Below, piece after piece: positions 45,932-56,715 of a DNA stretch of 64,000 bases. Made by a program: the position numbers and the translations under genes. The notes beneath the pieces were generated by a model. It searched no databases, was not told the DNA's origin, and saw only the letters and a list, made by a program, of their open reading frames with translations. Source of the DNA: Tricholomella constricta (Eukaryota; Basidiomycota; Agaricomycetes; Agaricales; Lyophyllaceae); contig JAACJP010000002.1 in assembly GCA_013368375.1 (NCBI GenBank), positions 1,488,001-1,552,000 on the forward strand, read 5' to 3'. The first letter of the stretch is position 1. Every line of letters starts with the position of its first letter.

Positions 45932-47082
45932 TTTCCCGACTTGGGATCAGCCTTGGACGCAGACTTCGCTTGTCTGGCCCTCATGTCGCGTTTGGCGTGC
46001 TCGGACATATTTGGACAGTCATTAATAGAGTGCGCACCTTGACCACAATAAAAGCAGAGGTTATTAGCGCGACGGTGCTCACGTTCAGTGGGGTTAACCT
46101 TTCCACGACGCAAACTGTCGACTTCCATTGGTACGACGTCCAAAGACGACGAAGACGACGAAGCGTGCGGAGCCTGGTGAGGAGGTGCCGGAGGATGGCG
46201 TGGCTGAGTTGAAGTTGTCGAACTGGATGATTTGCCACGATGTTCCTTGAGTTCCGTTTGACGACGATGAATCCTATTGTCGATAGAGATGATAGTCTTC
46301 ACGTAATCGTCGAAAGTCTTGGGACGAGGGAGGATGACCATGGCGTCCTTGACCGATTCTTTGAGTCCAGGATAGAAATTGTCGATCTTGGAATCTTCGT
46401 CGAAGTTGAGATCGGCAATGATTTCGCGGTAGCGAGACGCATAGTTGGCAGCAGATCCAGGTTCTTGTTTGAGCTTCCGGACCTTGGCGAGGGCGGTAGC
46501 ATGTTTATCTGTATCATCGAAGTGCTCCACGAACGCTTGGTAAAATCCACGAAAATCGTGGAAGAGTTCGGGGCGCGTCTTCTCGATACTAGCGTACCAC
46601 GATGCTGGGGATCCGTCCTTGAGATAGAAGCTGAAGTAGAGAACCTTGTCGTAGTCCGTAGGGAGCGAACGACGTTGAAGGTGGAGGGCGTTATTGATTT
46701 CGCGAAGGAAAGAACTCAGCTGTGCGACAGTACCATCGTACATGCGCGGCTCTCGAACCTTCGGAACGCCTGAACCCTCAGCGCCTTGAACCGGGGCCGT
46801 AGGTACTTGAAGAGGAGCTGAAACGTCGGAAGATAGGGGCGGCATAGAGCTGGTAAAAGAAGCAGGAGTGTGGTTGGAGTTTTGTTGGTTCTTGAGTTCT
46901 CGGATAGCGTCGAGGATGGCCGAGTTGTCTGACTTGCGCTGAGCTGTATCCTCGGACACAGACTTGCCGACAGCGTGGACGATTCGCCAGAGTTCCTGTA
47001 CACCCACGCCAGGAGGGGGTGTCTCAGGTATGATGATGGATTCGACGGGTGTCTGAGGTGGAATTTCGGCAGAGGAAGACAT
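45925..47082 (-). CDS. outer element Gag with CCHC zinc knuckle
   Basis: An intact 385-residue frame starts MSSSAEIPPQTPVESIIIPE. The middle holds a retrotransposon capsid region with MYDGTVAQLSSFLREINNAL and DGSPASWYASIEKT. Near the end a nucleocapsid knuckle reads CFYCGQGAHSINDC (C-x2-C-x4-H-x4-C). Gag packages element RNA into virus-like particles. The frame ends one codon past a GGGAAAA heptamer used to enter pol. This copy appears able to supply Gag. Confidence 0.92.
   Translation of the reverse strand: MSSSAEIPPQTPVESIIIPETPPPGVGVQELWRIVHAVGKSVSEDTAQRKSDNSAILDAIRELKNQQNSNHTPASFTSSMPPLSSDVSAPLQVPTAPVQGAEGSGVPKVREPRMYDGTVAQLSSFLREINNALHLQRRSLPTDYDKVLYFSFYLKDGSPASWYASIEKTRPELFHDFRGFYQAFVEHFDDTDKHATALAKVRKLKQEPGSAANYASRYREIIADLNFDEDSKIDNFYPGLKESVKDAMVILPRPKTFDDYVKTIISIDNRIHRRQTELKEHRGKSSSSTTSTQPRHPPAPPHQAPHASSSSSSLDVVPMEVDSLRRGKVNPTEREHRRANNLCFYCGQGAHSINDCPNMSEHAKRDMRARQAKSASKADPKSGKA
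45931..45937 (-). promoter_or_regulatory. -1 ribosomal frameshift heptamer between gag and pol
   Basis: On the minus strand the gag frame reads TCG GGA AAA GCC TAA, so G-GGA-AAA has the X-XXY-YYZ form in the right phase and the stop follows one codon later. Slipping back one base enters the open protease frame directly. The heptamer form is well known from retroviruses; use here is inferred. Confidence 0.75.
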
Positions 47083-47099
47083 AGATGCGTAGTTTTAGG

Positions 47100-47111
47100 T
47101 AGTTCAATCAA
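47100..47111 (-). other. self-primer binding site of outer element
   Basis: On the minus strand TTGATTGAACTA lies 2 nt inside the 5' LTR. It is complementary to the LTR segment at 47179-47190, which on the minus strand would start the transcript. The same spacing is found in the inner element. The arrangement is that of self-priming Tf1-type elements. Confidence 0.7.
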
Positions 47112-47113
47112 AC

Positions 47114-47259
47114 TGTTACGGTCAAGGTTGAGACAATAGACTTAGGACGAGGGACGAAGCGTAGCAGCTATGAATGTGTTGATTGAACTAAGGAAAAAGT
47201 GTATCGTAAAATAACGCGTAAGTAAGTAGGTGAGACATAACGTAGTAGTGACCGTGACA
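47114..47259 (-). repeat. 5' LTR of outer element
   Basis: The partner of 36176-36321, 146 bp, one difference. An A/T-rich TTATTTTA at 47207-47214 on the minus strand may act as the promoter element. Confidence 0.95.
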
Positions 47260-47264
47260 GTTGT
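47260..47264. repeat. target-site duplication of outer element, right
   Basis: GTTGT, the partner of 36171-36175. Confidence 0.92.
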
Positions 47265-47444
47265 CCTGCCATACTGAGTGCCCGCGGTGGTGGGCAAGAA
47301 TGTATCGCGGATGGATGGCAGCTGATAGCCATGCCAGTAGCACGAGTGACTGCCCAGAAGTTACAATTAGCTACTATTGGCCAGACAAGGTCGACTGCGG
47401 TTGAGGCTGGAATGCTAGTCGGCAAAAAAAAGGACGGGCAACGG

Positions 47445-47450
47445 AAAAAA
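47445..47450 (-). terminator. RNA polymerase III terminator of the tRNA gene
   Basis: Six T on the minus strand directly follow the tRNA discriminator base. This is the standard Pol III stop. Confidence 0.85.
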
Positions 47451-47538
47451 CTCTCTGCCTGGGAGTCGAACCCAGCTTTCGCGCGGCATGCTTCAGAAGA
47501 ATGACAAGCGCGTGTACTAACCGATATACTAGCAAAGA
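47451..47538 (-). tRNA. tRNA-Asp (GTC) with a 16-nt intron
   Basis: On the minus strand the 88-nt gene folds into a full cloverleaf. The acceptor stem pairs TCTTTGC with GCAGAGA, allowing one G-T. The D arm is GTAT/GTAC around ATCGGTTA. The anticodon stem pairs CGCGC with GCGCG and the loop reads TTGTCA, a 16-nt intron, then C, so the anticodon is GTC and the intron lies after position 37 as in nuclear tRNAs. The variable loop is AAAG and the T arm is CTGGG-TTCGACT-CCCAG. The discriminator is G, as expected for tRNA-Asp. A T6 terminator follows. It lies about 190 bp from the end of the outer retrotransposon. Confidence 0.93.
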
Positions 47539-47668
47539 CGTCGGAACAATCCACATTTACCCTTTTGAGGGCTTTACGAGTCGGTCATCGGACCGTGATC
47601 ACGTGAGTGTGGAGATCCGAAGATACATCATACAATACCGGGTTTGAACTTGATTTGTGGCACTCACG

Positions 47669-50329
47669 ATGCAGCTGGGACTCCACCCATCGCCGCCGTC
47701 ATCTATATCGTCGTCGCGCTCAGGGTCGTCGCGGTCGCGGCTGTCATTTCTGAGCTCCTCGTCGTCGTCGACGTTCTCGGACATCTCAGTCTCGTCCCTG
47801 CCGTCCCCCCCGCACTCGGGTGCCAAAACCAACGCCTTCTTCGCGTCGCCCTTTCCCACTCGACCACCGTCGCCTACGCCGGCACCACAGCCGCCGTCGA
47901 CAAAGACCCGTTCTTTTTTTGCGATCCCGGCCATTGATATCTCGACCCCGACAGTCTCGACACCCACCGTCGACTTTGACACGGGCAACGAACCAACACC
48001 GCGCCCGAAAGACCTGGAGCCGAAGCTGTCCACGTTTTGGCCCCAGCACACTCCCGATGAGCCCACAGCAAGCTCGATTATCTCTTCACAGCAACAAGGC
48101 TCGGACGCCGTAGCACAGAACACCACCCTCCGCCTGCTCAAACCCCTTGGCCACGGAGCCTTCTCGAGCGTCTGGCTCGCCGATGACCTCTCGCCTGTCC
48201 CCCTCGTCCTTCGCTCCCGCCGCAGCCTCCGCGACCTCCGCCGCCAGGCCTCTCTCAAGTCCCCAAACTCCGCCAAATCTCCGCCCCCAAACAACCGCCT
48301 CTCCCTCTCTCGCGCAGGCTCACTCCGCAAACTCCGCGCCCGCGTTCCAGGCACCCGCCCCATCCGTAGTCTCGATGACGCACCACCAACCGCAAATGGG
48401 GCGAGCAGCAGCATTGACCCATCGGATCTACTCCAGTCCAGCCTCTCTCGTGCTTCGTCTACCTCTTCAACGTCCACCACTGCCTCCTCCAGGTCGACCA
48501 AGCCCCGCCCGCTCACCATATCCATCGTAGATCCCACATCTCCCCTTCCCAGCGGCGGCCTCAGCAGAAGCAGTAGCGCCAAAGGCCGACTCGTCGCCGT
48601 GAAGATGACCGTGCGCGGCGGGGCGGGCGCACACGCGGAAGATGAGGAGCGGGAGGTGGAGAAGGAGCGCACCCGCGTGGCATTTGTGAGGGAGGTTGAG
48701 GTGCTTCGTGTGAGTTTCATCTCATTATCTCTTTCTCTTCATATCTGTTGGATCGCTTCCTCGTGGGCATTTCTGGCGCCTGGGATGTGCTGCGGAGCCC
48801 CGCTTTATAGGCGACGGACCCTGTCTTGTGCCATCACCGAGCCGTTCCAGGGTCCTTTTCATCTCTCGTCAGGGGTTCTTATTGCCTTCACTTCACATTT
48901 CATTACCTCTCACACCCGGACTAACCCGTGGCTCTCTACAGCACATCTCCCACCCAAACATCACGCCGCTCCTCAGCCACCTCTCCACCCCAACACATCA
49001 CGTCCTCGTCCTCCCATACCTCCCCGGCGGCGATCTCCTCGCCCTCGTCAACACCGACGCTGCGTGGGCCCGCCTCCGCGAGACCGTACTTCAGCGTATA
49101 TGGGCCGAGCTCTGCCGCGCCGTTGGCTGGATGCACGGCGTCGGCCTCGTCCACCGTGATATCAAACTTGAGAGTGAGTCCCTTACCCATGCCCTTCTTT
49201 GACCCTTACTCATCGTCCATCCTCCCTTGTAGACATCCTTTTGACAACGCAGATCTTCACCAACTTCACACAACATCAAAACCCAGACCAAGAGCAGGAC
49301 CTGGAGGCGTCCGCACCGACGCTGGCGAACCTCCCACCGTCCCCGGCCCCGCTCATTAAGCTCACGGACTTTGGCCTCTCGCGCTTCGTCGACATCCGCT
49401 CGGAGGATGAGCGTGCGCGAGACCGGGCCGCGAGGAGGGCTCAGCGCCGCGCTGGGTCTGAGTCCTCTGGATGTGCAAATGCCGATAACAGCGAAGGAGA
49501 GAAGAAGGTGGAAGAAGAAGAAGACGACGATGAGGAAGACGAAGGCCCGCTCCTCTCGACGCGCTGCGGAAGCGAAGCGTATGCCGCGCCCGAGCTCGTC
49601 ATGGGCGCGCCTGTGGCCTCCCGAACACGCGCCCGCAGCCGCAGTCGCACCACCACAACTACGACCACCACGGCAGCGCGAAAACCCAAGAGACGGGGTG
49701 TGTACGACGCGCGCGAGACGGATGCGTGGGCGTGCGGCGTCGTGCTATACGCGCTTGTGGCGCGGCGGCTGCCGTTCGGGGAGGGTGTCGGTGCTGGTAC
49801 GGGCCCGGGAACGGCGATTGGGAGGGAGGGGGAGGCGAGAGGGATTGGTATGGGTATGGCGAGGCGGGCGTGGTTGATGCGGATCGCGAGGGGAGAGTAT
49901 GAGTGGCCCGAGGCTGGGGCTGGGGCGGAGGCGGGGGTTGATGGAGGTTCTCATTCTACTCGAGCGCAGGGAGAGGGAGAAGGGGAAGGGGAGAAAGAGC
50001 TAATGGGGGCGAGGCTGGCGGCGTCGGAGGGTGCGAGGCGGATGGTGGGGCGGTTGCTTGTGCGGGACCCGCGGAAGCGGGCACGGATTGCGGATTTGTG
50101 GGGGGATGTGTGGATGGGCGGGGACGGGGTTGTCACTGGGCCTGTTCAGGAGGAGGAGGAGGCGTGGGAGAGGGTGGAAGCTTTGGAAGAGGGGATGGAG
50201 GTAGTGGATGCTGAGGAGGAGGAGGATCTGGAGCTTGCCCTTGCAGAGGCAGAGGAAGAGGTGGATGAGTTTGGGTGGCTGGTTGATCAGGATGGGATTG
50301 ATGATATCGCAAGGAGGGAGGTTGTGTGA
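47669..50329 (+). CDS. Ser/Thr protein kinase with long insertions
   Basis: Three exons (introns 48710-48941, 232 nt, and 49174-49232) encode 789 residues. The first 145 residues are Ser/Pro-rich. The kinase domain has a glycine loop LGHGAFSSVWLADD near 160, but the catalytic lysine (RLVAVKMTVRG) comes only about 150 residues later, after a Ser/Arg-rich insertion. Then follow HISHPNITPLLSH, HRDIKLENILL, DFG in KLTDFGLSRF, an acidic insertion (EEEEDDDEEDEG) and the APE segment GSEAYAAPELV. An Arg/Thr-rich insertion precedes DAWACGVVLYALVARRLPF. All catalytic residues are present. The layout is of CAMK-like fungal kinases; substrate is unknown. The in-frame start chosen is the first ATG. Confidence 0.85.
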
Positions 50330-51215
50330 TATGTGTGACATGCGCGCACCTCGCCTCGCCACGTCCCGCCGAGGGAAAAAAATCCTCGACCGGCTTGTCA
50401 TCGGAAGAGGAGCGTTTTCGTTCGCGTCTGCGCCCGATTTGACGCGACGTACAATATCGGGGCACTTTTTTTTTCAGCAGCCGTTCCCCGACATCATCTT
50501 TTGACGCCCGCGACACCTTTTCTTGTTCCGTGTTCCATATTCCGTGTCTCCTGTTCTCCACTGGCCTCCTCATCCGTTTACACCTCCTCCGCACCGTGTT
50601 TCCGTATCATTCCACCACCGAGGGTCGCCATCATCGTCATCGTCATAGTCGCCATCATCATCATCATCGTATTATCGCCCTATTCTTATCGCTGTATTTC
50701 CTCTTCATCAAGTTCTTGTGTGTCTGCGTGTCACTTGTTACTACTATGCAGATTGTGTGTAGTGTATCGTGATAGTAAGTAAATACGTGTGGTATTGAAT
50801 TGCATTGTAGCTAGAACATCGTTAGAGTACATTTAATGGAAGTTGTGTGGTTTATAAAATCTCATTACTACACGCACAAGGCGTTTTTTGTAATTGGCGA
50901 TCGCGGTAAAGTACTCTTCTGGCTTTGAGCATCGTGACGTGTGCCCGCTTCGTCTGCAGGCGCCACTGGAAATGTTAGTCGACGATACGATCAAACAGTT
51001 CCGGGGAAATTTAGCATGAGTTTTTTGGGCTTTTTCTGGGAAATGATGGGTGTCCAGCAAGATAAGATAATTGTGGATCTTATAACACATCTTCGATATC
51101 CTCAGTTGTCGCTGTGCGAGGTCAGTAAGTATTGATGATGGTCGAATCAAACTCCAGGAATTCCAGTGTGTACGTAAGCAACTATTGCCCTCTCTCCTTC
51201 CTTCCGGCCACCGCC
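50330..51215. other. intergenic region with a CAT microsatellite
   Basis: The 886 bp include the 3' flank of the kinase gene and the promoter of the MCP1-like gene. A CAT/CGT microsatellite sits at about 50629-50670. No gene is supported. Confidence 0.35.
50629..50670. repeat. CAT/CGT-type microsatellite
   Basis: About 14 imperfect trinucleotide units of CAT, CGT and CGC run through this stretch in noncoding DNA. Confidence 0.75.
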
Positions 51216-52026
51216 ATGTCCAACCCTTCCTCCTCAAGAGAAAATGGATCCAGCTTGCGGCGAAACATCCTGGCGTGTCTAACCAAGCTCTCCCATGGAT
51301 CGGCCCCATTTATCTCGACTTTCATTCTCATTCATCTCACAGCCCCAGTAATGGCAAACATCGGAGGTTCTTCCTTGTCGTCACAAACAATGGTATGTTC
51401 ACGTCTTAACTCTTCTGAGCGGGCCTTGATAATTTGTCCAGCTGCTTGGAAGAGAGTACTACCAAACGGGATTCGGCGAAAAGTATCTCGTCCTCGGCCC
51501 CCTTGCGTTACATGTTCTCTCCGGGACTACGAAACGACTCCTTTCACCTCAAAAACAACCCCCACGTCCGCTCTCAACCCTCCTGAGCTGGGCCGGATAC
51601 TCTGCTGCGCTCTTCTTCCTCCCGATCCATTTCATGACACACCGAGTCCACCCGACCGCTACCACTGCACCAATATCAGGCGTCGGCCCCTCCGAGCTAG
51701 ATTACGAGTTTGTTAAATTGGGGCTGCAGAAATGGCCTCTGGCCAGCTGGTTCCTGTATACGGGGCTCGTTTGCTCTGTGGCCTTACATATGGCGGACGG
51801 GACGGCTCTCATTTGGAGCACTTACTTTAGGCGGCAAGGACGGAAGCAGGCTGGTGGCAAGGGTGGGAAATGGTACAATAGACGGACGAAGGTGCTCGCT
51901 GGTGTCGTGCTGCCCGTCCTGGCGGGACTTTACGCCGTATCAAAGGAACCTCTTCTGTTGTTCTCGTCCATGGCACGGCGATATGAAGCCGTATTCAATT
52001 CCGAGTCCTGGATATATCGACTTTGA
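51216..52026 (+). CDS. MCP1-like multi-pass membrane protein (DUF1691 type)
   Basis: Two exons (intron 51393-51441) encode 253 residues. The first helix region reads LSHGSAPFISTFILIHLTAP, followed by REYYQTGFGEKYLVLGPLAL with HVLSGTTKR, and a second half with AALFFLPIHFMTHRVHP and SWFLYTGLVCSVALHMADG. Histidines recur at the start of hydrophobic segments (ILIHLTAP, LALHVLSG, LPIHFMTHR, VALHMADG), a pattern like heme-binding four-helix membrane proteins. Yeast Mcp1 is a mitochondrial outer-membrane protein that links to lipid homeostasis and ERMES suppression. The family call rests on the helix and histidine pattern. The ATG at 51216 was chosen because upstream sequence is not conserved-looking. 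Confidence 0.78.
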
Positions 52027-52151
52027 GAGGTCGAGTATCTCAGTATGTATACTCCAAACTTAGATAATGTACATCCCAACAGCCATTGATTTACGGGAAG
52101 GTCTGCGATTTGATGGCGCGAACGCATGCTCGTGGTCACTTGAAATGCCTC

Positions 52152-53522
52152 CTACAGCACACTATTGCGTTTGTCGAACAGACGTCCAAGCGTGGTACCG
52201 AATGTCGTCTCGCGAAGACCAGTGAAATCGGGAATAATGACCCACTCCACACCTGGAACCTGCCCAGTCAGTCTCTTCGATAACTCCGCTATCGCCGGTT
52301 CCAGGACCCTGTGATACCCAAGCCAAATGATTTGAATGCTTTTGAGCGACGGGCTGAAGGGTGCGCGGGACAGGAGCATGGTGAATGCATGCCAGTCGAA
52401 CGTGTCGAGCTGGACCCACTGGCCGTGGTCAATGCAGAAGATGAACAATGTAACCGTATGGAGATGTGGCGATGTGACCTGCGCGAGCCCATCTAACACC
52501 CACCCTCCAATCGATAGCTCGACGTCACGGAACCACAGTTGACGAAGATTGTTGTTAGTCGACAGGTCTATTTTACCTGGGAGATGGTATATCATATGGT
52601 TCATGGAAACATAGGTGGGGGTCCACGCACTGTGGTCACACGGGTCGGATAAACCAAGCTCTTGGAGACTTGAGCCCAATGCGCGATAGTATCGACCGAT
52701 GTCAAGGGGCACTTGGGATGCTTTCAAGTTGATATGTCTCCCGGTTTTTAGCCTGAGGTCTAGTCGTGCAATGTATCTAACGCTTCTTGCAAGGAGCCAC
52801 CATACAAGGCCGGCAGCTTGTCCAGTGAGAACAAGAGAGTGTAGCGAAGGGAGAAGTGCAGCATCCGCGTCTGCTGTATTGCTCCCTTCCACCGCCGTGG
52901 GCAAATATGGATTTTCCCAGACGACACCAACCATTGCGAGGTGTCGGAGGACTTTTGAATTCATGCAAACCCTCCACGAAGTCGGAGAAAGAATCGAATT
53001 TTATGTGGCATAGGACGAACTCGACAAGCCGGTGGGTGTGGTACCGTGTCCACGACAGGAGTTCGCCAACTGGAACAAGATACGACGCTGATAGCAGCAG
53101 AGACTGGACAGCAGGTAGCAGCAGGATCTCGCTGCCAAGGAAGCGATCCGGACAAACAGCCTTGCCTGCGCGCAGTAAGAGTCGGCGGACCTGGCAGATG
53201 CGCCGAGCGTGGCATAAGGCGCGCCAAGGAGCTTGCGAAGTGTCGACGCATTCTCGCGCCAGATTTCGAGCGTTGAGAAGAGGTGGTGGCGGCTTGCGCG
53301 TAGCCAAGCGCGGGATACTAGGCTGCATGTTAAGAGAACTGATGGATCAGAATGGAGATGGTCGATGATGCGGTCGTGAAGTTCGCCTGGGATTCGGTCA
53401 GTCAATGTGCTGGCCAGGAAGACACTGATGCAGTGCCACTGAGGGAATCTCCGCAGTGCTTTGAACGCCAGAGAAAGTCGATGGATGCTGCATGTTTGGG
53501 GACCCCGATGTTGCGAGATCAT
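52152..53522 (-). pseudogene. F-box-like leucine-rich gene, copy 2, inverted and frameshifted
   Basis: This copy is on the opposite strand to copy 1 (34725-36058) and shares most of its sequence, from just before the start codon to just after the stop. The frame runs from 53522 through the F-box (LTDRIPGELHDRIIDHLHSD). Relative to copy 1 it has four extra bases near 53189-53194 and one extra base at 52953-52956, each of which shifts the frame; the last 270 codons are open from 52964 to 52152 and end RLFDKRNSVL. Copy 1 reads through both of those sites. So each copy has breaks that the other lacks. Confidence 0.8.
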
Positions 53523-53911
53523 TCATTCGTGTTGGGAATTGACAGTTGCGACCGCACGCGGCTTGGCTGATGTGGACAAGGGCTATCATTATCATCAGTT
53601 GGGTCATTCCTCGTGCCACCATTACTAGCTGTGAGTAGCAAGTAGGACGAGCATCCGGGAACAGACAATTCCCGGTTCGATCGTGATTGCACAATTTTCA
53701 TTTGAATCTCGTACTTTTCCTAGAAGGTCAGGTCCTCCATGAACGCTTTATCAGGAAAACAGTTCTTAATTGCAGCTAGTCGCTGTTCATCTAGAAATCC
53801 ATTTGAACAGGAACTTAACATACCGTAAACAGCGCAAGCCGCTCAAACTGTGGGTATCAACAATCTGTGCCATAATACATTTGCACATTTTACACGGGTA
53901 GGTCGCAACAT
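53523..53911. other. intergenic region, nothing supported
   Basis: About 389 bp between the F-box pseudogene and the 3' end of the WBP1 gene. Homology to the flank of copy 1 fades within the first 70 bp. No gene is seen. Confidence 0.35.
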
Positions 53912-55501
53912 CTACTCAGCCTTGTGTCCCTTTGCCCTCTTCTCGTGCGAATCCCCCGCCAGCCACATCGCCGAAAACAGGAAGAATGCAACACTGGTGC
54001 TGATTGCGCCTGTGTAGTAGGGCCAGGCGGCGCTGAGGAATCGTGGATATCCATCATGTCTGGGAGGTACCACAGCAACGGTCGTGGAGCTCTGGAGGGA
54101 TGTGAGGCTGGTGCACAGTTTCAAATTAGTAAACATGTACTTCGGATAGGACAAAGAACACATACCCCTTGCGCTTGTAGTTGATAAGGAACTTGAAAAC
54201 ACCATGTCTATCGGGCGCGCGGAATGCGGCTGAGTATTTTCCTGGAACGCCTGGGACTGGCAACAGGGCTGTCCTGATGTGGGGATCCAGCATGGTGAAC
54301 TCCAGTTGCAGATCCTTGATCCCCGAATACGGCGCCCAAGTGGACGTCTTCGAATCGTACTTTGAAATATAAGCACTGTAGACCTAAATAGACTGTCAGG
54401 TTGCTTCGTTGATTCTGCGCGATTTGTCCCTCACGATTTGATCATTTGTGGTGTATTGCTCCAAAGATTTCGTTGAGTTCACGAGGTTGTGTGTGGTTCG
54501 GTCGATGCGAAGGACGTTTGATTCCTGGAAAGTCCATTTTGCCACGTCACGAGCGAATTGTAGATTTCCGGATGGAACTCCCCTGCGTTATGTTCGCGTT
54601 AGGCATTCGATATAATACTTAATGAAACACGGCGTACTTGGAAACTTCTTTAGTCGCGTACTCGTCGCTGAATATAGCAGCCCCACCGACCCAGGTGACG
54701 CGGGACCCATCAAGAGTTTGAAACCCTGTGACCAAGCCGAGCTGAGATCCAGCCCACAAACCTTCGCCGCCTCTCTCGGCCGCGTCAACTAGGGCATCGG
54801 GTGAACCACCATCTGTTTCGGCAGCAAAGCTTTCGGCTGGGGCTCGAAGGATAGGGACGAGTAACGGGTTATTGCCGAGGGAATGTGGAACACCGGAGAA
54901 CCAGACGGGGTGAAGATTCTCAGAGAGGATAGAGTGGGTAGCTGGCACGGAAACGGGAATGACACTTGGTGGTCCTTCGCGTTTAGGGAAGTATGAGATT
55001 AAAGGTGTACCGGGAGGCGGGAGTGTAAGCGAAAATTCTGCGGCCAAGGAGGAGAGCGGCGTTTGTTTGGGAGAGAGTGCGATGATGAGGTTGGTCTTCT
55101 TGCCCAATAGCTCCACCAGAGATTGAGGTGTAATATCCTTGGCGAATACTGACGCAAGTTAGCGAAATCGTGAAAAAAGGTGATATAGATTATACCCTTG
55201 TTTTCGGATGCAAGGAGAATGACGTGTGCAAACGTCGGGTCATCGTACTCGATGACTACAGGCGCTTCGGCCTTTGGAGCGCGGAATGTCAGGTCATATC
55301 CTTGTTCTATGACAATGTAAGCAGGGCCCTCACGGAGAATGAAACACGTCACAGACTTTTCAAACCATTCAAGAACAGGGAGTAGTTGTCTTGTTGCTTT
55401 GGCTCAACGATCACAAGCACCGAGTCGCCTGTACTAGACTTTGCATTCAAACCCGTGGCAAAGCCTGCGATAAGAAAGAGTAAAGAGCGAAGATAGACCA
55501 T
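53912..55501 (-). CDS. WBP1: oligosaccharyltransferase 48-kDa subunit (Wbp1/OST48)
   Basis: Six exons (introns 54108-54165, 54384-54434, 54583-54637, 55149-55195, 55307-55356) encode 442 residues, the usual size. A signal peptide (YLRSLLFLIAGFATGLNA) is followed by SVLVIVEPKQQDNYSLFLNG and GYDLTFRAPKAEAPVV, which mark the family N-terminus. The lumenal part has LVTGFQTLDGSRVTWVGGA and FSDEYATKEVSK. Near the end are VPPRHDGYPRFLSAAWPYY and one membrane helix (ISTSVAFFLFSAMWLAG) with a short basic tail. Wbp1 is a core subunit of the ER oligosaccharyltransferase that puts N-glycans on proteins. It lies 288 bp from ADK1, transcribed in the opposite direction. Confidence 0.95.
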
Positions 55502-55789
55502 GGCCGTCTGAGCCTTTACTCAAGACTTGGACGTTAGAAAGTCGAATGTAAATGTTTTCCCACCTGCGGACGAGTTACACGTCGCGCGGGATATTTTTGG
55601 ACTGTTATTTACCGACGCTTGTCATTGGCATCCGGACCAAATAGCGGGGCCCCGAACACCGAACACCGACGGCAGGCATATTCCGACAAAGTCCGACTGA
55701 AATCAAACTCCAAACGCCGTGAACAACTTTAAGCCAGCGAGCGGACCTCTTTGTCGTTGAACTTTCTCCCTCCACTTCCTTTTATCGTC

Positions 55790-56715
<926 letters not shown>

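Larger units (their letters stand above)
36176..47259 (-). mobile_element. outer Ty3/Gypsy chromodomain LTR retrotransposon, interrupted
   Basis: This element is 11,084 bp long, of which 5,316 bp plus one target duplication belong to an inserted second element. It has 146-bp LTRs (TGT...ACA) differing at one base (36303 versus 47241), a GTTGT target duplication, a self-complementary priming site, gag, a -1 frameshift signal, protease, reverse transcriptase, RNase H, integrase, a chromodomain, and a polypurine tract. Coding runs on the minus strand. It is defective: a frameshift separates protease from reverse transcriptase, a TGA lies in the chromodomain and the inner element splits its tail. 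The near-identical LTRs indicate recent arrival. The self-priming layout and chromodomain fit Tf1/sushi-type chromoviruses. Confidence 0.95.
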
